Notes: a model not told the origin generated them from the letters alone. 64,000 nucleotides of DNA from Arthrobacter sp. ISL-72 (GCF_018613755.1 NZ_JAGGPP010000019.1:78310-142309); one strand, 5' to 3'; positions 44,473-54,602 are shown, counted from the first letter of the stretch. Numbers and translations are program-made.

Positions 44473-45140
44473 ACGACATCTTCAGCAACCCCGTCCTCGC
44501 CAAGGCCCTCCCCGAAGCAATCGTCGAAACCCTGCAGATGGTAGGCATTTCGGCGTTCTTCACGGTGCTGGTGGGACTGCCCCTGGGCGTCTTCCTGCAC
44601 GTCACGGCCCCGGGCGGCCTGCGCCCGATGCCGGTCACCAACCGGATCATGAGCGACGTCATCGTGAACATCACCCGGTCCATCCCGTTCGCCATCCTGA
44701 TGGTGGCGCTCATTCCGCTGGCCCGCCTGCTGACCGGGACCAGCCTCGGCCCGATCGCGGCTTCAGTCTCGCTGTCCATCGGCACCATCCCGTTCTTCGC
44801 CCGCCTGGTGGAAACCTGCCTTCGTGACGTCCACCACGGCAAGATCGACGCAGCCCAGGTCATGGGTTCCACCAAGATGCAGGTCATCAACAAGGTGATG
44901 CTGCGCGAATCGCTGCCCGCGCTGGTTGCGGCCACCACCACAACCGTGGTCACGCTGGTCGGATACTCGGCCATGGCCGGCCTCGTGGGCGGCGGAGGAC
45001 TCGGGAAGCTGGCATACAACTACGGCTTCCAGCGCTTCGACGTCACGGTCATGATCGTCACCATCGTCCTGATCATCGTTCTCGTACAGGTCATCCAGCT
45101 GGTGGGCGAATGGATCGCCCGCAGCCTGGACCACCGCTAA
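44469..45140 (+). CDS. metI: Methionine ABC transporter permease MetI
   Basis: A 223-residue permease with about five membrane helices, carrying the MetI-type EAA loop (DAAQVMGSTKMQVINKVMLRE) that docks on MetN. The N-terminal ILMVALIPLARLLTGT and C-terminal YSAMAGLVGGGGLGKLAYNYG segments are typical of the family. The GTG start overlaps the metN stop. Confidence 0.95.
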   Translation: MNDIFSNPVLAKALPEAIVETLQMVGISAFFTVLVGLPLGVFLHVTAPGGLRPMPVTNRIMSDVIVNITRSIPFAILMVALIPLARLLTGTSLGPIAASVSLSIGTIPFFARLVETCLRDVHHGKIDAAQVMGSTKMQVINKVMLRESLPALVAATTTTVVTLVGYSAMAGLVGGGGLGKLAYNYGFQRFDVTVMIVTIVLIIVLVQVIQLVGEWIARSLDHR

Positions 45141-45283
45141 GCCACCCTCCTACCGTGGGCCGTCGTCCAACGGCCACGGCAATCTTCACCGCAGCAGGTA
45201 GCCGCCGGCTGCATCTATGCCGGAGACGGCGCCGGGCGCGAGCCCGCCGTCGGCCTCCATGCACTTCGAAAGGAACGCATCCG

Positions 45284-46129
45284 ATGCGTAAATCACTCAC
45301 CCTCCTCGCCACCGGCATTGCCGCTGCCCTGGCACTGACCGGCTGCGGCGGCGGTTCCTCCGCCCCGAGCGCCGAGACCCAGACACTGGACCCGGCCAAG
45401 CCTGTCACCCTCACCGTGGGCGCCAGCCCGGTCCCGCAGGCTAAAATCCTCGAGTTCCTCAACCAGGACCTCGCGCCCAAGGCCGGCCTGAAGCTGGACA
45501 TCAAGGAAATCGAGGACTACCAGACGCCGAACACGGCGCTGAGCGACGGTTCCCTGGACGCCAACTACTACCAGCACCTCCCGTGGTATGAGGACCAGGT
45601 CAAGACCAAGGGCTACAAGTTCGGGCACGGCGAAGGCGTCCACATCGAGCCGTACGCCGCGTTCTCGGAGAAGGACAAGGACATCAAGGACATCCAGGAC
45701 GGCGCCAAGGTGGCCATCACGAATGACCCGTCCAACCAGGTCCGGGCACTCAGGGTCCTCGAAGTCGCTGGTCTCGTGAAGAACATCGAGGACGATTCCT
45801 CCGTGCTGACCCTCACTGACGAGCAGAACCCCAAGAAGCTGAAGTTCTCGGAGAACCAGCCTGAACTGCTGATCAACGACCTCAAGGACCCGTCGGTGGA
45901 CCTGGCGCTGATCAACGGCAACTTCATCCTCAAGGCCGGCCTGAGCACCAAGGACGCCCTCGCGGTCGAGTCCGTGGAGAACAACCCTTACGCGAACTTC
46001 CTGGCCTGGCGCGAGGACTCCAAGGACGACGTCCGGATCAAGAAGCTCGACGAGCTCCTGCACTCCCCGGAGGTCAAGGCGTTCATCGAAAAGGAATGGC
46101 CCAACGGTGACGTGACGGTGGCGTTCTAA
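45284..46129 (+). CDS. metQ: Methionine-binding lipoprotein MetQ (NlpA family)
   Basis: A 281-residue lipoprotein that captures methionine outside the cell and delivers it to MetNI. The signal peptide ends with the lipobox LALTGC. The mature protein shows NlpA features: TVGASPVPQAKILEFLN, LDANYYQHLPWYED, and AITNDPSNQVRALRVLE. ATG 45284 is preceded by AAAGGA. It lies 143 bp after metI. The operon ends at a strong bidirectional hairpin. Confidence 0.94.
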   Translation: MRKSLTLLATGIAAALALTGCGGGSSAPSAETQTLDPAKPVTLTVGASPVPQAKILEFLNQDLAPKAGLKLDIKEIEDYQTPNTALSDGSLDANYYQHLPWYEDQVKTKGYKFGHGEGVHIEPYAAFSEKDKDIKDIQDGAKVAITNDPSNQVRALRVLEVAGLVKNIEDDSSVLTLTDEQNPKKLKFSENQPELLINDLKDPSVDLALINGNFILKAGLSTKDALAVESVENNPYANFLAWREDSKDDVRIKKLDELLHSPEVKAFIEKEWPNGDVTVAF

Positions 46130-46154
46130 GCCCGCTGCTACTCAGCATTAACTA

Positions 46155-46220
46155 AAATCCCCGTCTCCCGGACCTTTCCCCTTCGCATTGAGCGGGGATT
46201 CGTCCGGGAGGCGGGGATTT
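46155..46220. terminator. Bidirectional terminator between metQ and hemL
   Basis: A 19-bp stem with one wobble (46155-46173 with 46202-46220) enclosing a 28-base loop, flanked by AAA on one side and TTT on the other, so it can end both convergent transcripts. Confidence 0.85.
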
Positions 46221-46234
46221 CTGTTGCTAACCTG

Positions 46235-47578
46235 TTACAGGCCCGCCGGCACCGCTGCCGAGGCTGCGGCGCGTGCAGCGGCGGGAAGCGCCTCGAAGAT
46301 CCGGTTCATGGCGGCGTCGTCGTGTGCCGCGGAAAGGAACCACGCTTCGAAGACCGACGGCGGCAGGTAGATTCCGGAGTCCAGCATCGAGTGGAAGAAC
46401 GGCGCGTAGCGGAACACTTCCTGCCCTTGGGCGTCGTCGTAATTGCGGACGCCCTGCGCCGAGGTTCCGAAGGCCACCGAGAAGAGGTTGCCGGCCCGCT
46501 GGATCGAGTGGTCCACGCCGGCGGCATCCAGTGCCGAAGATAGCGCGGAAGACAGTTCGAGCGAGCGTGCGTCGATGAACGAGTACACCTCGGGGGTGGC
46601 GTGGGTCAGAGTGGCGACGCCGGCGGCCATTGCCACGGGGTTACCGGACAGGGTGCCTGCCTGGTACACGGGGCCGAGCGGCGCCAGGTAGTCCATGATG
46701 TCGGCGCGGCCGCCGAGGGCCGCCGTCGGCATTCCGCCGCCAATCACCTTGCCGAAGGTCAGCAGGTCCGGGCTCCACGGTTCGGCGGCGTCCGCGGCTC
46801 CCCCGGTGAGGCCCCAGTAGCCTGCGTAGCCGGTACGGAAGCCGGTGAGGACTTCGTCGACGATGAGCAGGGCGCCGTGCTCGCGGGTGATCCGCGACAG
46901 GCCGGCGTTGAAGCCCTCGCCGGGCGTCACCACGCCCATGTTGGCGGGTGCGGCTTCGGTGATGACGGCGGCAATGTTGCTGCCGTGCTTGGCGAACGCG
47001 GCCTCCACGGCGGCGAGGTCGTTGTAGGGCAGCACCAGGGTTTCGGCGGCGGTGGCGGCTGTGACGCCGGCCGAGCCGGGCAGTGCCAGGGTGGCCACGC
47101 CGGATCCGGCCGCGGCCAGGAGCCCGTCGAGGTGGCCGTGGTAGCAGCCGGCAAACTTGATGACCAGGTCGCGGCCGGTGAAGCCGCGGGCCAGCCGGAT
47201 GGCGGTCATGGTGGCTTCGGTGCCGGTGGACACCATCCGGACGCGTTCGGCGGCGGGAACCCGTTCCTTCACGATCGCGGCCAGGTTGGCTTCGTCCGGC
47301 GTCGAGGCACCGAAGGACAGTCCGCGGTCCACGGCGGCGTGGACGGCGTCGAGGACGGCGGGGTGGGCGTGGCCCAGCAGCGCAGGGCCCCAGGAGCACA
47401 CCAGGTCCACGTACTCGGCGCCGTCGGCGTCGGTCAGGTACGGGCCCTTGGCAGACACCATGAACCGCGGGGTTCCGCCCACGGAGCCGAACGCGCGGAC
47501 GGGTGAGTTGACGCCGCCGGGCATGAGCTGGCGTGCACGGTCGAAGAGTTCCTCGTTGCGAGGGGAGCTGGAAGTCAT
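46235..47578 (-). CDS. hemL: Glutamate-1-semialdehyde 2,1-aminomutase HemL
   Basis: A 447-residue PLP enzyme converting glutamate-1-semialdehyde to 5-aminolevulinate, the second step of the C5 route. It shows [17 protein letters not shown] at the N-terminus, the PLP lysine in [12 protein letters not shown], and [13 protein letters not shown]. It is the last gene of the leftward haem cluster, 14 bp after the LLM flavoenzyme gene. Its substrate comes from HemA, encoded at the other end of the cluster on the opposite strand. Confidence 0.97.
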   Translation of the reverse strand: MTSSSPRNEELFDRARQLMPGGVNSPVRAFGSVGGTPRFMVSAKGPYLTDADGAEYVDLVCSWGPALLGHAHPAVLDAVHAAVDRGLSFGASTPDEANLAAIVKERVPAAERVRMVSTGTEATMTAIRLARGFTGRDLVIKFAGCYHGHLDGLLAAAGSGVATLALPGSAGVTAATAAETLVLPYNDLAAVEAAFAKHGSNIAAVITEAAPANMGVVTPGEGFNAGLSRITREHGALLIVDEVLTGFRTGYAGYWGLTGGAADAAEPWSPDLLTFGKVIGGGMPTAALGGRADIMDYLAPLGPVYQAGTLSGNPVAMAAGVATLTHATPEVYSFIDARSLELSSALSSALDAAGVDHSIQRAGNLFSVAFGTSAQGVRNYDDAQGQEVFRYAPFFHSMLDSGIYLPPSVFEAWFLSAAHDDAAMNRIFEALPAAARAAASAAVPAGL

Positions 47579-47592
47579 GGTTCCTATTCCTT

Positions 47593-48675
47593 TCAGTTTG
47601 CGGGTACATGCCCGGACAGCAGCTCCGTCACCCGGGGTGCCACGACGGAGCCGAACAGTTCAATGGACCGCATCATTGCGGTGTGGGGCAGGGAGCCGTT
47701 GCTGTACTTGAGGTCGAAGCGGTCCGCTCCCAGGTTCCGCTTGAGCAGGACGATTTTCTCCGCGACCGTTTCCGGCGATCCCACGTAGAGGGCGCCTTCG
47801 GGGGTGCACATGGCGTCGAATTCCCGCCGGCTCCCCGGGCCCCAGCCCCGCTCGGCGCCCAGCCTGTTGCGCAGGCCCAGCCAGTGCGGGAAGAACTCTT
47901 CGCGGGCTTCCTCGTCCGTCTCGGCAACGTGCCCGGGTGAATGCGTCGCAACCTGCTGCATCGGGTGCCCGTACTTTGCCATGGCCTCGCGGTAGAGGTT
48001 GGCCAGGGGTGCGAAGGAGCGCGGTTCCCCGCCGATGATGGCGAAGATGATGGGATAGCCGTACTGTGCGCAGCGGAGCACGGACTCAGGGGTCCCGCCC
48101 ACGCCGATCCAGGCCGGCAGCAGGTGGTGCTCCAGCGGCGGAAAGACGCTCAGCCCGTTGATGGCAGGCCTGGTCCGTCCTTCCCAGTGGACGGGCTTCT
48201 GGGCGCGGACCTTGTCGAAGAGCTCCAGCTTTTCCTCGAACAGGATCTCGTAGTCGCCCAGGTCCAGGCCGAACAGCGGGAAGGACTCGATGAAGGATCC
48301 GCGGCCCAGCATCACCTCGGCGCGTCCGTTCGAGATGGCATCCACCGTGGAGAAGCGCTGGAAGACGCGGATGGGGTCATCGGAGCTCAGCACGGTGACG
48401 GCGGACCCCAGCCGGATGTGTTTGGTCCGCGCCGCGGCGGCGGCCAGGAACACCTCGGGCGCGGAGACGGCGTAGTCCCGGCGGTGGTGCTCCCCCACCG
48501 CAAAGGCGTGGAGCCCGACGTCGTCCGCCAGTTCCGCCTGTTCCAGCAGCTGGCGCAGCACCTGCGCATGCGGCACCGGGTGCCCGTCCGGGTACACCCC
48601 GACGTCGCCGAAAGTGTTCAGCCCGAGCAGGACCTTCCCGGGCCCGACCGGAGCGGTGGGGCTGTCCTCCATCAT
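47593..48675 (-). CDS. LLM-class flavin-dependent oxidoreductase in the haem cluster
   Basis: A 360-residue luciferase-like (bacterial luciferase/F420 or FMN) monooxygenase-fold protein: [15 protein letters not shown] at the start, [20 protein letters not shown], then [23 protein letters not shown] and the ribosyl-phosphate-binding [20 protein letters not shown] 48675 overlaps the hemB stop (ATGA), so translation is coupled to hemB, and hemL follows 14 bp later. No haem-pathway step is assigned to this family, so its place is notable. Cofactor and substrate are unknown. Confidence 0.9.
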   Translation of the reverse strand: MMEDSPTAPVGPGKVLLGLNTFGDVGVYPDGHPVPHAQVLRQLLEQAELADDVGLHAFAVGEHHRRDYAVSAPEVFLAAAAARTKHIRLGSAVTVLSSDDPIRVFQRFSTVDAISNGRAEVMLGRGSFIESFPLFGLDLGDYEILFEEKLELFDKVRAQKPVHWEGRTRPAINGLSVFPPLEHHLLPAWIGVGGTPESVLRCAQYGYPIIFAIIGGEPRSFAPLANLYREAMAKYGHPMQQVATHSPGHVAETDEEAREEFFPHWLGLRNRLGAERGWGPGSRREFDAMCTPEGALYVGSPETVAEKIVLLKRNLGADRFDLKYSNGSLPHTAMMRSIELFGSVVAPRVTELLSGHVPAN

Positions 48676-49652
48676 GACTCCTGCAGCCAGCCGGCGAGCT
48701 CGGATGCCCAGTAGGTCAGGACCATGTTGGCGCCGGCCCGCTTGATGCCGAGGACGGATTCGGTGATGGCGGCACGGCGGTCGATCCAGCCGTTGGCGGC
48801 GGCCGCCTCGATCATGGAGTACTCCCCCGAGATCTGGTACGCGGCGACCGGTACGGTGCTCATCGCGGCCACGTCGGCGAGGATGTCCAGGTAGCTCATG
48901 GCGGGCTTGACCATCACCAGGTCGGCGCCTTCGGCCAGGTCCAGCTCCACCTCGAGGACGGCTTCCCGGCGGTTGGCGGCGTCCATCTGGTAGGTGCGGC
49001 GGTCCCCCTTGAGCTGCGAATCCACGGCTTCCCGGAACGGCCCGTAGAACGCGGAGGCGTACTTGGCGGCGTAGGCCACCACCGCCGTGTTCGTGTGACC
49101 GGCCTTTTCCAGCGCCTGGCGGATCACGCCGATCTGGCCGTCCATCATGCCGGACGGGCCAAGCATGTGCGCCCCGGCGTCCGCCTGCGCCACGGCCATC
49201 GCGGCATAAATTTCCAGCGTCGCGTCGTTGTCGACGTAGCCGTCGTCGTCGAGGACGCCGCAGTGGCCGTGATCGGTGAATTCGTCCAGGCACACGTCGC
49301 TCATGACCACCAGGTCGTCGCCCACTTCGGCGCGGACGTCCCGGATGGCCTTGTTGAGCACACCGTCGGGATCCAGGGAGGCGGTGCCCCGGGCGTCGCG
49401 CTCGGCCGGGATACCGAACAGCATGATCCCGCCGACGCCGAGCTCCACAGCCTCCGCAGCAGCCTTTTTGAGGGAATCGGTGGTGTGCTGGACGACGCCG
49501 GGCATGGAGGCGATGGGGTTGGGCTCGGTGAGTCCCTCGCGGATGAACGCGGGCAGGATCAGCTCCGGCGCCGCCAGCCGGTGTTCGGCGGTCAGCCGGC
49601 GCATGGCCGGGGTGGTGCGGAGCCGGCGGGGGCGGTGGGTCGGGAAGCTCAT
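48672..49652 (-). CDS. hemB: Porphobilinogen synthase (ALA dehydratase) HemB
   Basis: A 326-residue enzyme condensing two 5-aminolevulinates to porphobilinogen. Motifs: [11 protein letters not shown], the [15 protein letters not shown] metal-loop region, the active-site lysine segments [16 protein letters not shown] and [11 protein letters not shown]. The metal-binding loop has C-x-D-x-F-T-D-H-G-H-C, with fewer cysteines than zinc-dependent enzymes, so Mg2+ dependence is likely. It overlaps hemD (upstream) and the LLM gene (downstream) by 4 bp each. Confidence 0.97.
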   Translation of the reverse strand: MSFPTHRPRRLRTTPAMRRLTAEHRLAAPELILPAFIREGLTEPNPIASMPGVVQHTTDSLKKAAAEAVELGVGGIMLFGIPAERDARGTASLDPDGVLNKAIRDVRAEVGDDLVVMSDVCLDEFTDHGHCGVLDDDGYVDNDATLEIYAAMAVAQADAGAHMLGPSGMMDGQIGVIRQALEKAGHTNTAVVAYAAKYASAFYGPFREAVDSQLKGDRRTYQMDAANRREAVLEVELDLAEGADLVMVKPAMSYLDILADVAAMSTVPVAAYQISGEYSMIEAAAANGWIDRRAAITESVLGIKRAGANMVLTYWASELAGWLQES

Positions 49653-50578
49653 GTTCTGTCCTTCACGTGGGTCTCGGAGGCGGGCGGCGGGGTGGAATGT
49701 CCTGGTGCGAGCGCCTGGATGACGGCGGACACCAGGCCGGAAGTGGTTGGTTCCTCGGCGACGGCAGCCACGGGCAGTCCCAGCGACTCGGCAGCGTCCG
49801 CGGTCGAACGGCCGATCGCCACGAACCGGCAGTCACCCAGCGGCGACAGCCCGGCGTGAATGCGGCGGGCGGCGCTGGGTGAAGCGGCGACGACGGCGTG
49901 GAGCCGGCCGGCGTCGATCTCGGCTTTCGCCTGGGGCGGGGTGAGGATTTCCTGCCGGGCAACGTCCGGCGTTTCGGACGTGCCGTCCGGCGTCAGAACA
50001 CGGGCCGGATCCGCCGGGTAGTCCACCGTGTGATAGGCGGTGACGGCCTGGACAATGGCGCCCATTGATTCGAGTCCTTCGGCCAGACGGGCGTCCGCGA
50101 TGTCTGCCTGCGGGAGGAACACGCTGCTGTGGCCGGGCGGCCAGATGTCGAGGAGCCCGACGCCGGACTGGAGCCGCGCGGGAGCCAGGTCAACGAAGAT
50201 TCCCCGGGCCTCCAGTTCGCGCCGGGTGGCAGGACCGATGGTGGCCACCTGGACGGAGCCCGGCAGCCACCGGCTGAGCGGGACGCCGCGTTCCCGGGCC
50301 AGTTCTTCCAGGGCATGGATGGTGGTGACGCTGCTGATCACCAGCCATGTGTAGGCGCCGGCGCCGAGGGCGTCGAAGGCGACTTCCAGGGAGTGCTGGT
50401 CGCGGGCCCGTTCGAAGTCGATCAGTGGAAGCAGCAGCGGTTCGGCGCCGGTTTCCCGCAGTGCGGTGAGGAGCGGCGCGGCCCGGTCGGGGCTGCGCGT
50501 GATGAGGACGCGGGCACCCTCAAGCACCCGCGGCGAGGGGTTGCCCTCAGCGCGGGGGGCGCTGCGCCGTCCCATCAT
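49649..50578 (-). CDS. hemD: Uroporphyrinogen-III synthase HemD
   Basis: A 309-residue protein with the two-lobed HemD fold: [37 protein letters not shown], then [18 protein letters not shown] and [17 protein letters not shown] segments. It cyclises hydroxymethylbilane with inversion of ring D. Sequence conservation in this family is low; the call is supported by position between hemC and hemB. It overlaps hemB by 4 bp and begins 18 bp after hemC. Confidence 0.9.
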   Translation of the reverse strand: MMGRRSAPRAEGNPSPRVLEGARVLITRSPDRAAPLLTALRETGAEPLLLPLIDFERARDQHSLEVAFDALGAGAYTWLVISSVTTIHALEELARERGVPLSRWLPGSVQVATIGPATRRELEARGIFVDLAPARLQSGVGLLDIWPPGHSSVFLPQADIADARLAEGLESMGAIVQAVTAYHTVDYPADPARVLTPDGTSETPDVARQEILTPPQAKAEIDAGRLHAVVAASPSAARRIHAGLSPLGDCRFVAIGRSTADAAESLGLPVAAVAEEPTTSGLVSAVIQALAPGHSTPPPASETHVKDRT

Positions 50579-50596
50579 CTGTCCGGCTCCGCGGGG

Positions 50597-51595
50597 TCAG
50601 GACGCGGCAAGGTCCGCGATGTCGGCTGCGCCCGCCGCGAGCAGCACCTCGGCCAGTTCGATGCCCAGAAGTGTGGCGCCAACCTCGGTGAGTCCGTCCG
50701 TGGCCCGTTTGTCGCGGACCGATGCCTTTCCGTCAACGGCGCAGACCACGGCCTCCAGGTAGAGCATGCTTCCCTTGCGGAACGCGTAGGCGCCCACCGG
50801 GGCGGCGCAGCCGGCCTCGAGCCGGGCCAGAAGTGCCCGCTCGGCCGTGACTGCAAGCCTGGTGTCCGTGTCGTCCAGGGCTGCCAGCGCCTGCGCCAGC
50901 GGTTCCTGGGAGCCTTCCGTGGATCCGGGCCGCGGGGGTGCATCGGCGGTGCGGCACTCGATGGCAAGTGAGCCCTGGCCGGCAGCCGGAAGCATCACGT
51001 CGGTTTCGAGGTATTCGCTGATGGCGTCCAGCCGGCCGATCCGCTCCAGTCCGGCGGCTGCCAGGACGACGGCGTCGAGGTCGCAGGTCTTTCCGTCCAC
51101 CACCGCGTCGGTGGCGTTTCCCGGCAGGCCGGGGACCCGGCCCAGGCGGGTGTCCACGTTGCCGCGGATGTCGACGATGTCCAGGTCGGGCCGTGCTGCC
51201 CGGAGCTGGGCTGCGCGGCGCGGGGACCCTGTCCCCACCCGGGCCCCCTTCGGGAGGTCGGCAAGCTTGAAGCCGTCGCGCGCACAGAGCACATCCCGGA
51301 CATCCACCCGCTTGGGTGTGGCGGCAAGGGAAAGCCCGAGGGCGGCTCCGGTGGGGAGGTCCTTCAGCGAATGCACGGCGACGTCGCACTGGTCGCGCAG
51401 GAGGGCATCGCGCAGCGCAGCGACGAACACTCCCGTGCCGCCCATCTGCGAGAGCGAACCCTTCAGCACGTCGCCTTCGGTCCTGATGTGGACCAGTTCG
51501 ACGGGGAAACCGCCGATGGCGGACAGCTGGTCTGCTGTCTGCTGGGTCTGGGTGAGTGCCAGTTTGCTGGCACGGGTTCCGATGCGGACTGTCAC
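50597..51595 (-). CDS. hemC: Hydroxymethylbilane synthase (porphobilinogen deaminase) HemC
   Basis: A 332-residue enzyme that links four porphobilinogens. Motifs: RIGTRASKLALTQTQ, AVHSLKDLPTG, GTGSPRRAAQLRA with DIRGNVDTRL, and the cofactor-attachment cysteine in LEAGCAAPVGAYA. A Pro/Gly-rich insertion of about 20 residues lies near residue 235. GTG 51595 overlaps the cpfC stop (GTGA); the longer upstream frame lies inside cpfC and is rejected. Confidence 0.96.
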   Translation of the reverse strand: MTVRIGTRASKLALTQTQQTADQLSAIGGFPVELVHIRTEGDVLKGSLSQMGGTGVFVAALRDALLRDQCDVAVHSLKDLPTGAALGLSLAATPKRVDVRDVLCARDGFKLADLPKGARVGTGSPRRAAQLRAARPDLDIVDIRGNVDTRLGRVPGLPGNATDAVVDGKTCDLDAVVLAAAGLERIGRLDAISEYLETDVMLPAAGQGSLAIECRTADAPPRPGSTEGSQEPLAQALAALDDTDTRLAVTAERALLARLEAGCAAPVGAYAFRKGSMLYLEAVVCAVDGKASVRDKRATDGLTEVGATLLGIELAEVLLAAGAADIADLAAS

Positions 51596-52869
51596 AGGGA
51601 ATCCTGTCCCGCCTGTACAGCCTGGCCGGCGGCCGGGCTGGATGGGTAGGCGTCGTGGCCGGTGCCGACGGTGGTGTCGGCTCCTGCGATGGTGGGCTTC
51701 TCGCCCCGGAAGTTGGTGCAGCAGCCCGGGCGGCACACGTCGTACCAGGGGCCAAGATCGGTCACATGCGGCCGGTCGGCGATGTTGTTCGCGGCGGTGC
51801 GCTCACAGATCAGGTCCACAATCCCGCCAACGAACTTGCGGTGCGTGCCCGGGGTGGGAACACGGGTGGCGGCCAGGCCAAGGTTCCGGCAGGTCTCCAG
51901 GGCCTCGGTGTCCAGGTCCCAGACAACCTCCATGTGGTCGCTGACGAAGCCCAGGGGCACAATCACGATTCCCTTGACACCCTGGCCGGCGAGTTCCTCG
52001 ATGGCGTCGTTGATGTCCGGCTCGAGCCACGGGACATGCGGAGCACCGGAGCGGGACTGGTAGACCAGCGACCACGGAGCGGTCAACCCGGATTCTTCCT
52101 CGACCCGGCGGATGACCTCACCGCCGGATGCCAGGTGCTGGGCGGCGTAGGCCGAGCCTTCGGCGAACTCGCGCGGCTCCTCCTCGGACCGTCCTGCGGC
52201 TTCGGCGTCGCGGGTGGGGATCGAGTGGGTGGCGAACAGGATGTGGACCGGCGCGTCCGGCGTTCCGGCTGCGGCCAGCTGGGCGCGGACGTCGGCCAGG
52301 CCGGCGGCGGTGCCTTCCACGAAGGGCTCCACGAAGCCGGGGTGGTCGAAGTACTGGCGGACCTTGTCCACTTCCAGCTTTCCGTCCAGGCCGGTCTCGG
52401 TCAGGGCCATGCCGATGTCTTCGCGGTACTGGCGGCAGCTGGAGTAGCAGGAGTAGGCGCTCGTGGTGACCATCAGGACCCTGCGGTGGCCGGCGTCGTA
52501 CACGTCCTGCAGGGTCTGCGGGATGTATGGGTCCCAGTTCCGGTTGCCCCAGAACACGGGCAGGTTGATGCCGCGGGCGGCAAGCTCCGTCTCGATCCCT
52601 GCCTTGAGGTCTCGGTTCTGCTGGTTGATGGGGCTAATGCCGCCGTTGGCACGGTAGTGGTGCGAGACCTCTTCGAGCCGTTCGTCCGGGATGCCGCGGC
52701 CGCGGGTCACATTGCGGAGGAACGGAATGACGTCATCCTGGCCTTCGGGGCCGCCGAACGAGGCGAGGAGAACGGCGTCGTACTCCTTCGGCGCCATCCG
52801 GCCGCGCTCGGTGACGGGGTTGACGGCGGTCACGGAAGCGCGGGTTTCCGGTGCGTCCAGCGGGCTCAC
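51592..52869 (-). CDS. cpfC: Coproporphyrin III ferrochelatase CpfC (HemH)
   Basis: A 425-residue monofunctional ferrochelatase inserting Fe2+ into coproporphyrin III. It shows YDAVLLASFGGPEGQDDVIPFL, the catalytic His in FATHSIPTRD and the VPLGFVSDHMEVVWDLD segment. Four cysteines near the C-terminus (ICERTA, DVCRPGCCTN) fit the [2Fe-2S] cluster of actinobacterial enzymes. A ~35-residue tail follows the cluster. The GTG start overlaps the hemQ stop by 4 bp, so the two terminal-pathway enzymes are coupled. Confidence 0.95.
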   Translation of the reverse strand: MSPLDAPETRASVTAVNPVTERGRMAPKEYDAVLLASFGGPEGQDDVIPFLRNVTRGRGIPDERLEEVSHHYRANGGISPINQQNRDLKAGIETELAARGINLPVFWGNRNWDPYIPQTLQDVYDAGHRRVLMVTTSAYSCYSSCRQYREDIGMALTETGLDGKLEVDKVRQYFDHPGFVEPFVEGTAAGLADVRAQLAAAGTPDAPVHILFATHSIPTRDAEAAGRSEEEPREFAEGSAYAAQHLASGGEVIRRVEEESGLTAPWSLVYQSRSGAPHVPWLEPDINDAIEELAGQGVKGIVIVPLGFVSDHMEVVWDLDTEALETCRNLGLAATRVPTPGTHRKFVGGIVDLICERTAANNIADRPHVTDLGPWYDVCRPGCCTNFRGEKPTIAGADTTVGTGHDAYPSSPAAGQAVQAGQDSL

Positions 52870-53567
52870 GCCAGCACCTCGGCGACTTCAACGGCGGAGA
52901 CACGCCGGCCCGTGTAGAACGGGATTTCTTCGCGGACGTGGTGACGGGCCTCGGTGGCGCGGAGGTGGCGCATCAGGTCAACGAGGTCCACCAGTTCGGG
53001 GGCTTCCAGGCCGAGGATCCATTCCCAGTCGCCCAGGGCGAATGAAGACACCGTGTTGGAGATGACCTGCGGGAACTCGCGGCCCAGCATTCCGTGGTCG
53101 CGCAGCATGGCACCGCGCTCGGCGTCGGGCAGCAGGTACCACTCGTAGGAGCGGACGAACGGGTAAACGCACAGCCATTGGGCCGGTTCCACGCCGCGGG
53201 AGAACGCCGGGGTGTGGTTCTTCGCGAATTCGGCTTCGCGGTGCACGCCCATCGCTGACCATACGATCTCCGTGCCGGCGAAGAGCTGGCTGCGGCGGAT
53301 GTCGCGGACGGCTTGCTGAAGGGCTTCGGGCTTGGGGCCGTGGAGCCACACCATGATGTCGGCGTCCGCGCGCATGGCGGAGACGTCGTAGCTTCCGCGG
53401 TGCACCACCCCTGCATCTGCCAGGCGGGCCGTCAGCGCGTCGAATTCAGCAGCAGCATCGGCGGTGCGCAGGACGTCGGCGTTGCGCTTGAACACGGTCC
53501 AGAGGGTGAAGAACTGCTCGGCTGATTCTTCGGTTTTAGTGACAGATTCGGCAGAAGTGTGGCTCAT
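52866..53567 (-). CDS. hemQ: Coproheme decarboxylase HemQ/ChdC
   Basis: A 233-residue chlorite-dismutase-fold enzyme that uses peroxide to decarboxylate coproheme to haem b, the last step of the coproporphyrin pathway. The catalytic Tyr region is YPFVRSYEWYLLP, and VREEIPFYTGRR near the C-terminus is typical. A short charged N-terminal extension precedes the first strand. It is the first gene after a perfect hairpin at 53602-53642 and overlaps cpfC, which makes its substrate. Confidence 0.96.
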   Translation of the reverse strand: MSHTSAESVTKTEESAEQFFTLWTVFKRNADVLRTADAAAEFDALTARLADAGVVHRGSYDVSAMRADADIMVWLHGPKPEALQQAVRDIRRSQLFAGTEIVWSAMGVHREAEFAKNHTPAFSRGVEPAQWLCVYPFVRSYEWYLLPDAERGAMLRDHGMLGREFPQVISNTVSSFALGDWEWILGLEAPELVDLVDLMRHLRATEARHHVREEIPFYTGRRVSAVEVAEVLA

Positions 53568-53601
53568 AGTTACCAGTTTGCCCCTTCGGTGCAGCTAAGT
53601 C

Positions 53602-53642
53602 GAAATGGAGCACTTCTACAGCGTGTAGAAGTGCTCCATTTC
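53602..53642 (-). terminator. Perfect 19-bp hairpin upstream of hemQ
   Basis: An exact 19-bp inverted repeat (53602-53620 with 53624-53642) around a 3-base loop, ending in TTTC leftward. It lies 10 bp beyond the Pro-rich protein stop and 35 bp before hemQ, so it is a strong terminator or attenuator splitting the haem cluster. Confidence 0.8.
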
Positions 53643-53651
53643 ACATCTTCC

Positions 53652-54602
53652 TTAGATCCTTCGCATCCGGACATAGGCAAAGCCAGCGGCGCAGGCCAGG
53701 CCGATGAGTCCGCCGCCCCACCAAACCTGCGGCGACACCTCGCCCATCGGCGAGACGCTCACTGCGGAACGCATGACCGGCGCGCTCGATACTCCGTAGC
53801 CGGGACCGGACAACGGCAGGACGCCGGCCGAGGTCAGGATGGCCATGTTGGCGGGGCCGAAGACGTTCGTGGTCTTCCACGCGGAAGCCGGAGCGGCCAT
53901 GGCGGGGCCAGCGGCCCGGATGCCGGTCGACGGCACCCGTGCCGTGTCACCCGCAGCCGGCGTGCCGGTGCCCTGGACGGGGGCGGCCGCGCCGGTTCCG
54001 GGAGCGGCCGGCACGGCGGTGCCGGGGAGGACCGACGGCGGCGCCGCCGGAGTGCCGGCCGGAACCGGTGCGGTGGCGGGTGCGGGAGCGGCGGGCGTGT
54101 GGGTGCCGGGTGCCTGGGCGGGGCCGGTGGAGGGAGCAGCAGCGCCGCCGCCGGGCGACGGTGCGGGCGGAGCCGACCGCGACCCGGTGTCTTGGGAGGG
54201 CGGCGTCGAGGGCGAGGGTGCGGGCGACGTGGGGTCGGGCGACGGCGTGGTCCACGCCGGCTCAGTGGTGGGAGACGGTGACGGAGTGGGCTGGGTGCGG
54301 TGGCCGGGCGGGGTGGGCCTGTTGCTGCCGGAGGCGGGCGGGCCGGAAGGTTCCGGCTTGTGTCCCAGGACTACGGAGGCCCAGGCCTCAAGCAGCGGAA
54401 CGTCCGCTTGCAGCGATGCGGTAGTGGTGGCGTCAACGCCGTCCGTTGTGTCCGGAGCCGGGACGAGGGAGGCAGCGCTGGCTGCAGGAACACCTGCGGA
54501 AAGGACTAGTACCGCTCCGAGCGCCGCTGCTGCCGTGCCGCGCCGAAGACCCCCATGGAAACCAGTCAGCGTACGAGTTTCTTCGGACTTCTGAATGACC
54601 AT
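53652..54602 (-). CDS. Secreted or membrane-anchored Pro/Ala/Thr-rich protein within the haem cluster
   Basis: A 316-residue protein of unknown function: a signal peptide (RRGTAAAALGAVLVLSAGVPAASAAS), about 160 residues of Pro/Thr/Ser/Ala low complexity, then a C-terminal segment ending in one membrane helix (GGGLIGLACAAGFAYVRMRRI) with a short basic tail. This is a type I, wall-spanning stalk layout. There are no cysteines or haem-binding motifs in the mature part. ATG 54602 is used; a second ATG two codons upstream is too close to AGGG. It sits between cgoX and hemQ on the same strand and is followed by the perfect hairpin. Its role in haem metabolism is unproven. Confidence 0.75.
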   Translation of the reverse strand: MVIQKSEETRTLTGFHGGLRRGTAAAALGAVLVLSAGVPAASAASLVPAPDTTDGVDATTTASLQADVPLLEAWASVVLGHKPEPSGPPASGSNRPTPPGHRTQPTPSPSPTTEPAWTTPSPDPTSPAPSPSTPPSQDTGSRSAPPAPSPGGGAAAPSTGPAQAPGTHTPAAPAPATAPVPAGTPAAPPSVLPGTAVPAAPGTGAAAPVQGTGTPAAGDTARVPSTGIRAAGPAMAAPASAWKTTNVFGPANMAILTSAGVLPLSGPGYGVSSAPVMRSAVSVSPMGEVSPQVWWGGGLIGLACAAGFAYVRMRRI

